Source: Anodontia alba | Lineage: Eukaryota; Mollusca; Bivalvia; Lucinida; Lucinidae | NCBI GenBank assembly: GCA_964016985.1 | Contig: OZ024837.1 | Span: forward strand, 34,937,622-35,001,621 | Direction of reading: 5' to 3' | DNA: 64,000 nucleotides | Shown: in pieces, positions 59,506 through 64,000 of the stretch | How the letters are laid out: every line of letters starts with the position of its first letter | How positions within the stretch are numbered: position 1 is the stretch's first letter | The notes under the pieces: generated by a model | What the model was told of the DNA's origin: nothing | Databases searched by the model: none | What the model saw: only the letters and a program-made list of their open reading frames with translations | Program-made: the position numbers and the translations under genes

Positions 59506-59693
59506 CGTATATTTAAAAAAAAAAACACAAAAAACAAAACAAAAAAACTATGCACTTATCTCCATATACAACATATGTTTTGGTGGAAAAATAAGAAAGT
59601 ATCCAGATGTATGTAGTTCATGCCAATTTCACCATATGATAAGCGAAACGAGGAGAATTTTGTTATTAAGGCTATTAAGATTTATGCAGCAAC

Positions 59694-59977
59694 CAATCAC
59701 AAAATCATGCCTTTACAATTTTGGTCCTTTTAAACCCTACTTTTATATAGTAAAACTGGGGTATACAAGTGTATACATGATTTTTCTAATTTTGCGAAAA
59801 AAAAAACACAGATTGTGGGTACTCGTTAGAACCACCTCACTGAGGCGGTTCTAACGAGTACCCACTGTCTGTCTTGAGCAGAAATATGAAAAATATTAGA
59901 ATTTTTTTACTTGAAAGTTTTCATTTTTTTGGTGGTAAAATTTTCAGTATATTTGAATAGGGCATGATTTTGTAATG
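59694..59977 (-). mobile_element. Family A foldback MITE
   Basis: CAATCACAAAATCATGCC to GGCATGATTTTGTAATG; hairpin with ACCACCTCACTGAGGCGG apex; several private changes, so an older copy. Confidence 0.85.
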
Positions 59978-60154
59978 TGTGTTGCAGGAAATGTAGACAC
60001 AGAACAGCTGGTTTAAAGGCTGCAACATTGTGAAATTACGCACATTAATATAACGCCTACATACCCATGATTTCACTAAATGTTATAGCGGAACGTTGGG
60101 ATATTACACACATAACATAGACACGGTAACGTAATCTACGAAATTGTTGGATAT

Positions 60155-60433
60155 CATTACGAAAACACGCCTATTCAAATATATAGAAAATTTTATCTCC
60201 AAAAACTGAAAATTTTCAGATAAAAAAACTCAGATATTTTTCATATTTCTGCACAAAACATAGATCGTGGGTACTCGTTAGAACCGCCTCGCCGAGGCGG
60301 TTCTAACGAGTACCCACAATCTATGGTTTGAGCAGAAATAAGAAAAATAATGTATACCCCTGTAAACCCCAGTTTTACTATATAAAGGTGGGGTTTCAGG
60401 GGGTCAAAATTATATAGGCATGTTTTCGTGATG
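60155..60433 (+). mobile_element. Family A foldback MITE
   Basis: CATTACGAAAACACGCC to GGCATGTTTTCGTGATG, near-consensus throughout, apex CTCGCCGAG. Confidence 0.9.
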
Positions 60434-61074
60434 TGGGGTATTACACACATATAGACACGTTAACGTACGGAATTGTTGAATATTGTGAGACATATCTGCA
60501 AAAGTAAGACCTTTATCAAACTGCTCGGCCTCTGAAGCTGATTTGAGCCATTTCTGCTTTTTTACGATAAAATAAAACAAAGCTGGGTCCTTTTCCTATA
60601 GCATGTCTCAATTATGTAAGGTCTGTTTTGTGTGGGGTAATCTAATTCATTCCAACTAATATCTTTACTTGAATAATTTATAATGTCTGCGCTATGTTTT
60701 ACAACTATCTAATTGTACGTTTCATTCTTAATTCCACTTAAATCGTCGAATACGTTTACTATGGGGAGATAAAACACATCAGCAAATGTTTAGATAATGC
60801 AATCAACTGAGTTATCGTCAAAAAGCGCACGATTGGGTGTGAAATAATGCCATTATTCATTTGGTTTGTTTTCGTTTTTGTATTTTCTTTCTGTGTGTAG
60901 AAACCTGATAGTCATCAGGCAGACCTGACTCTCAAGGGGTTATTGATGACTTCTGCTCAGGTCTCATGCGAATGGTAACGTTATTCTCATTTTGTACGGC
61001 AGAATTTGTCGCTCCCAACAAAGCTATATAAACAGCATACGATAATACGCCGGTGCACAGCACGGCACTTTCTA
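60434..61074. other. Unassigned stretch
   Basis: No gene or repeat family recognised. Confidence 0.4.
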
Positions 61075-61255
61075 AACATTGCATCTGTGCCCAGCGAAGA
61101 CGCAGATCAGCCTGCGCGTTAGCGCAAAAAGATGTTTTGGATCCTTATTTACCCTTATAGTGCGCAGGAAAGACTGATCTGACTGCGCGGGTGTACAGGC
61201 TGATTCGAGTTTTCGCTTGGCGCACATGAATTATTCTAGGAAACGTTGTGCACGG
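61075..61255. repeat. Family Q repeat pair
   Basis: CAGCGAAGACGCAGATCAGC with CTGCGCGTTAGCGC, then GATCTGACTGCGCGGGTGTA with GAGTTTTCGCTTGGCGCACA. Confidence 0.55.
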
Positions 61256-61510
61256 CCTCATATTATTTATTTTGAAATAACCTACTTTCTCAAATGGTTA
61301 GAGCGTTGCGTTTGAATATAGGATGCCGTAGGAGAGTGATTAGATTGTTTGATTGTGGTGCTTAAGTGCGGGTTTAAGTCCAGCTCAGATCATGGACTGC
61401 GAAAACTATGTCTATCCACTGAGCAATGAGTAGATAATCTTCATGGGGAAGGTTGAAGGCAGTGAAAAGAGAAGACTGAGTTTAAGACACGGTCAGCTCT
61501 CACCGCCACA

Positions 61511-61788
61511 CACCACGAAAACATACCTATATAACTTTGACCCCCTTAAACCCTACTTTTATATAGTAAAACTAGGGTTTACAGGGTATACATTATTTCT
61601 TATTTCTGCTCAAAAACATGGATTGTGGGTACCCGTTAGAACCGCCTTAGCGAGGCGGTTCTAACGAGTACCCACAATCTATGTTTTGAGCAGATATATG
61701 AAAAATATCAGGGTTTTTTTTATCTGAAAATTTTCAGTTTTTTGCATGTGAAATTTTCTATATATTTGAATAGGCATGTTTTCGTAAC
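61511..61788 (-). mobile_element. Family A foldback MITE
   Basis: CACCACGAAAACATACC to GGCATGTTTTCGTAAC; hairpin apex CCTTAGCGAGG. Confidence 0.9.
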
Positions 61789-62191
61789 AAGGCAACAGGC
61801 TAATCGACACCTACTTCTACTTTTCTCGATGTAAAATCCCTTTCTATAAATCAGCTTCATTTTATTCACTTCAAGTTCTCGATATCTAGATGACTTGTCA
61901 AATACCTCGTCGTAGCGGGGAAGGGAGATAGGAGGGGCTATTCCAAATACTTATGGACTTTGCAAAAGTAACAGACATAAAAAAAAGAAATTAATGGACA
62001 GGCTTAGGGAAGTCTATAAAAATAACCAAAATGCGAAAATACACACCCTCCTCCCCAAACACCACCACTACAAGCGTTTACCCACGAATAACAAAATTAT
62101 TGGTGAAAATACCAAAGAATTACGATAATAATGAAGCACAGGTTTCCCGAAATACCAAAAGGAGAGCTTAGGATCAAATAATATAGGGATG

Positions 62192-62622
62192 AAACATGAT
62201 TTTTCATGCATTAACATTCGCAAGGTCCCGTGGGAGGTGTTGAAAACCGAGGCCGGAGGCCGCGGTTTTCAACACCTCCGAAGGGACTTGGCGAATGTTA
62301 ATGCTTTGAAAAAACATGTTCGATCGCTATTTATTGCATAAAAACTGAAAACATTTACTACATTTCGCGTTCTTTCTTGCACTATTTTGTTTCGCCTTTT
62401 CACCGATGTCTCGCGAACGCAATTTCCACGGACTATGCTCGTTCTAGGGCCGGACAGTAAACATCTCGTAACGGCAGCAAATATGTGGCCCCGGTACGAT
62501 CATATTATAAGTTGCGTAGCCGTGCATTAACAGCGCGTGAAATTGCCTTGTTTATACACAGCCTTTCGCCGGTTAATGCACAGCTGTTAATAACGTGCGG
62601 CATTGCTTTTTATGCAATAACA
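62192..62622 (+). mobile_element. Family E repeat, complete
   Basis: Left hairpin around GAGGCCGGAGGCCGCGG, then the second module bounded by ATTGCATAAAAAC and TTTTTATGCAATAA; aligns throughout with 11684-12110. Confidence 0.75.
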
Positions 62623-62939
62623 TAATAGACCATCAACGCACGAACTAAGAAAAACTGCAACAGGAGAACTACCTTGGAACAGTCAATGAAACAACTGCTT
62701 GTGCGCGAATCCCCGTCCTTAATTCTGGTGCAGATCCAAATTATACAAAATATATAATTCAGTCCGAATGGGGATCTTTTACTTCGTCTGAGAAGCATCA
62801 CGGTTGAACACTTATAACCAAAAGCACTGTGATGACACAACGTAAAGGGCTCAATGGCAATCTGAAGCGAGAATACAAGAAAACCACAAACATGACGCAA
62901 TGGGTCCGATGATGGGTCACAGTTTTTGTTGTATTAACA

Positions 62940-63225
62940 CATCACGAAAACATACCTAAATAGTATATAATTTTGACCCCCTTAAACCCCATTTTATATA
63001 GAAAAAACTGGGGTTTACAGGGGTATACATTATTTCTCTAATTTCTGCTCAAAAACATAGATTGTGGGTACTCGTTAGAACAGCCTCGACGAGGCGGTTC
63101 TAACGAGTACCCACAATCTATGTTTTGAGCAGAAATATGAAATATATCAAAGTTTTTTATCTGAAAATTTTCAGTTTTTTGAGATGAAATTTTCTATATA
63201 TTTGAATAGGTGTGTTTTCGTAATG
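62940..63225 (-). mobile_element. Family A foldback MITE
   Basis: CATCACGAAAACATACC to GGTGTGTTTTCGTAATG, with an extra ~9-base repeat (CTAAATAGTATATAA) near the left end and apex CTCGACGAG. Confidence 0.9.
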
Positions 63226-63297
63226 AAAGCATTCTGAAAGAGTAAATCTGAAACTTTTTGTCATTGGCTGTCCAAAAAGCGTCCAGAGAATATTACG

Positions 63298-63440
63298 TTA
63301 ACCCGTTTTAGTGTAGAGACCGCAAAAAGGGGTAACTGGCAAACAGTGAATATCCTGATCAGACGATGGTGAACGCAGAGTCTGATCAGGGTCTACACTG
63401 TTTGCATTAACTACAGAAATTTGTACAAAAACATAGTAAT
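63298..63440. mobile_element. TTAA-type MITE (family PB), partial
   Basis: TTAACCCGTTTTAGTG and the hairpin AACAGTGAATATCCTGATC / GATCAGGGTCTACACTGTT (63341-63405). Its right side runs into an A-rich tract. Confidence 0.65.
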
Positions 63441-63477
63441 AATAATAAAAAAAAACAAAAAAAAAAAAAAAAAAAAA

Positions 63478-63720
63478 AACAAGAGACCTACGGGCTACGA
63501 CTCGCTCACCTGAGTGACATAGTCACTGCAGATATGCAGATGTTATACAATCCTATCATTGCAACTAATGAAATGATCATCATTTAAGCAATTCTTAGTT
63601 TTGAAAAAAAGAAATGGGCATGACAGTCAATGGAGCGTGATCATTTGAACAAACTCTCAATCACATTTCAACAGTAGGATCAATGTGGAATTTAAGGAAA
63701 ATTGGCTAAGTGGTTTCTGA
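63478..63720. repeat. Dispersed repeat fragment (CGCTCACCTGAG type)
   Basis: AACAAGAGACC..GCTCACCTGAGTGAC then CAATGGAGCGTGATCATTTG and GGAAAATTGGCTAAGTGGTT. I recall this arrangement as common in bivalve intergenic DNA; no ends visible. Confidence 0.5.
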
Positions 63721-63777
63721 AGAGTTGTTTAACAATGTCATGATTTTATACATGTAAACAGCACAGGGGCAGGGAAA

Positions 63778-63900
63778 CATAATAAACGTCAAAGATTGCC
63801 TTTGGAAACAAAGAATTTAATACCGGTTAGAAAATGGGAGCCTCGGTATTATTGAGACTCTTCATAAGCAGTAATGAAGTTTGCAACACTGCTTACTGTG
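63778..63900. repeat. Dispersed repeat (family R), partial
   Basis: GCCTTTGGAAACAAAGAAT and GAGACTCTTCATAAGCAGTA match 37545-37670 closely. Confidence 0.7.
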
Positions 63901-64000
63901 GTTTTGGAGAAAAAACAATCATTTTTTTTTTAAATTTAATGTTGTCATGGCAACCAAACAAAATGGTCACTGGTCATAAAACATATAAACTGGGCAGACA

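Overview
The window is animal nuclear DNA, AT-rich, and built almost wholly from transposable elements. It contains no host protein-coding gene, rRNA or intact tRNA that I can recognise. Short hairpin repeat families (cores such as GATCAGACGCCGC and GCGCATGCGCAGGCTGATC, and TTAACCCATTTATGCC ends), tRNA-derived SINEs and a trailing CGCTCACCTGAG repeat match what I recall from heterodont bivalve genomes (venerid or dreissenid clams). That species-level guess comes from memory and was not searched.

Layout: 1-22.9 kb, 37.4-56.3 kb and 57.6-64 kb are a mosaic of non-autonomous elements. The dominant one ('family A') is a ~280-bp foldback element with CATTACGAAAACACGCC-like inverted ends and a central hairpin of ~46-bp arms. 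I count about 30 copies in both orientations, roughly 13% of the window. Other families have TA target duplications and pogo/Tigger-like ends, TTAA ends (piggyBac-like), an 8-bp duplication (hAT-like), a 9-bp duplication (TAGACTGG ends), a TA-flanked ~560-bp element, and a two-module ~430-bp repeat. Three copies of one tRNA-derived SINE sit in the minus orientation, each with an exact target-site duplication.

22.96-24.7 kb is a 12-unit, ~142-bp minisatellite whose units carry YY1-like AAGATGGCCGCC palindromes. It runs into a 1.93-kb block (24522-26453) that is repeated, about 2% diverged, at 35493-37434. Exactly between the two copies lies a ~9.0-kb non-LTR retrotransposon (26454-35492). It has a 5' leader with a YY1-like box, a broken ORF1 (coiled coil plus RRM-like region), a long spacer, a broken ORF2 and a 3' tail. 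ORF2 has a membrane-like segment, a 2A-like DIHSNPGP motif, an APE endonuclease, a reverse transcriptase and a Cys/His motif. The block repeats behave like an extraordinarily long target-site duplication. A second, older non-LTR fragment is on the minus strand at 56.37-57.63 kb and is itself split by a family A element.

The most interesting signal is in the retrotransposon spacer. Two hairpins there (27859-28137 and 28168-28240) carry clustered A-to-G changes on the element's sense strand, confined to the base-paired arms. Other copies of the same hairpins in the window lack them. This is the pattern expected if the retrotransposon RNA was edited by ADAR in its double-stranded parts and then reverse transcribed into this locus.
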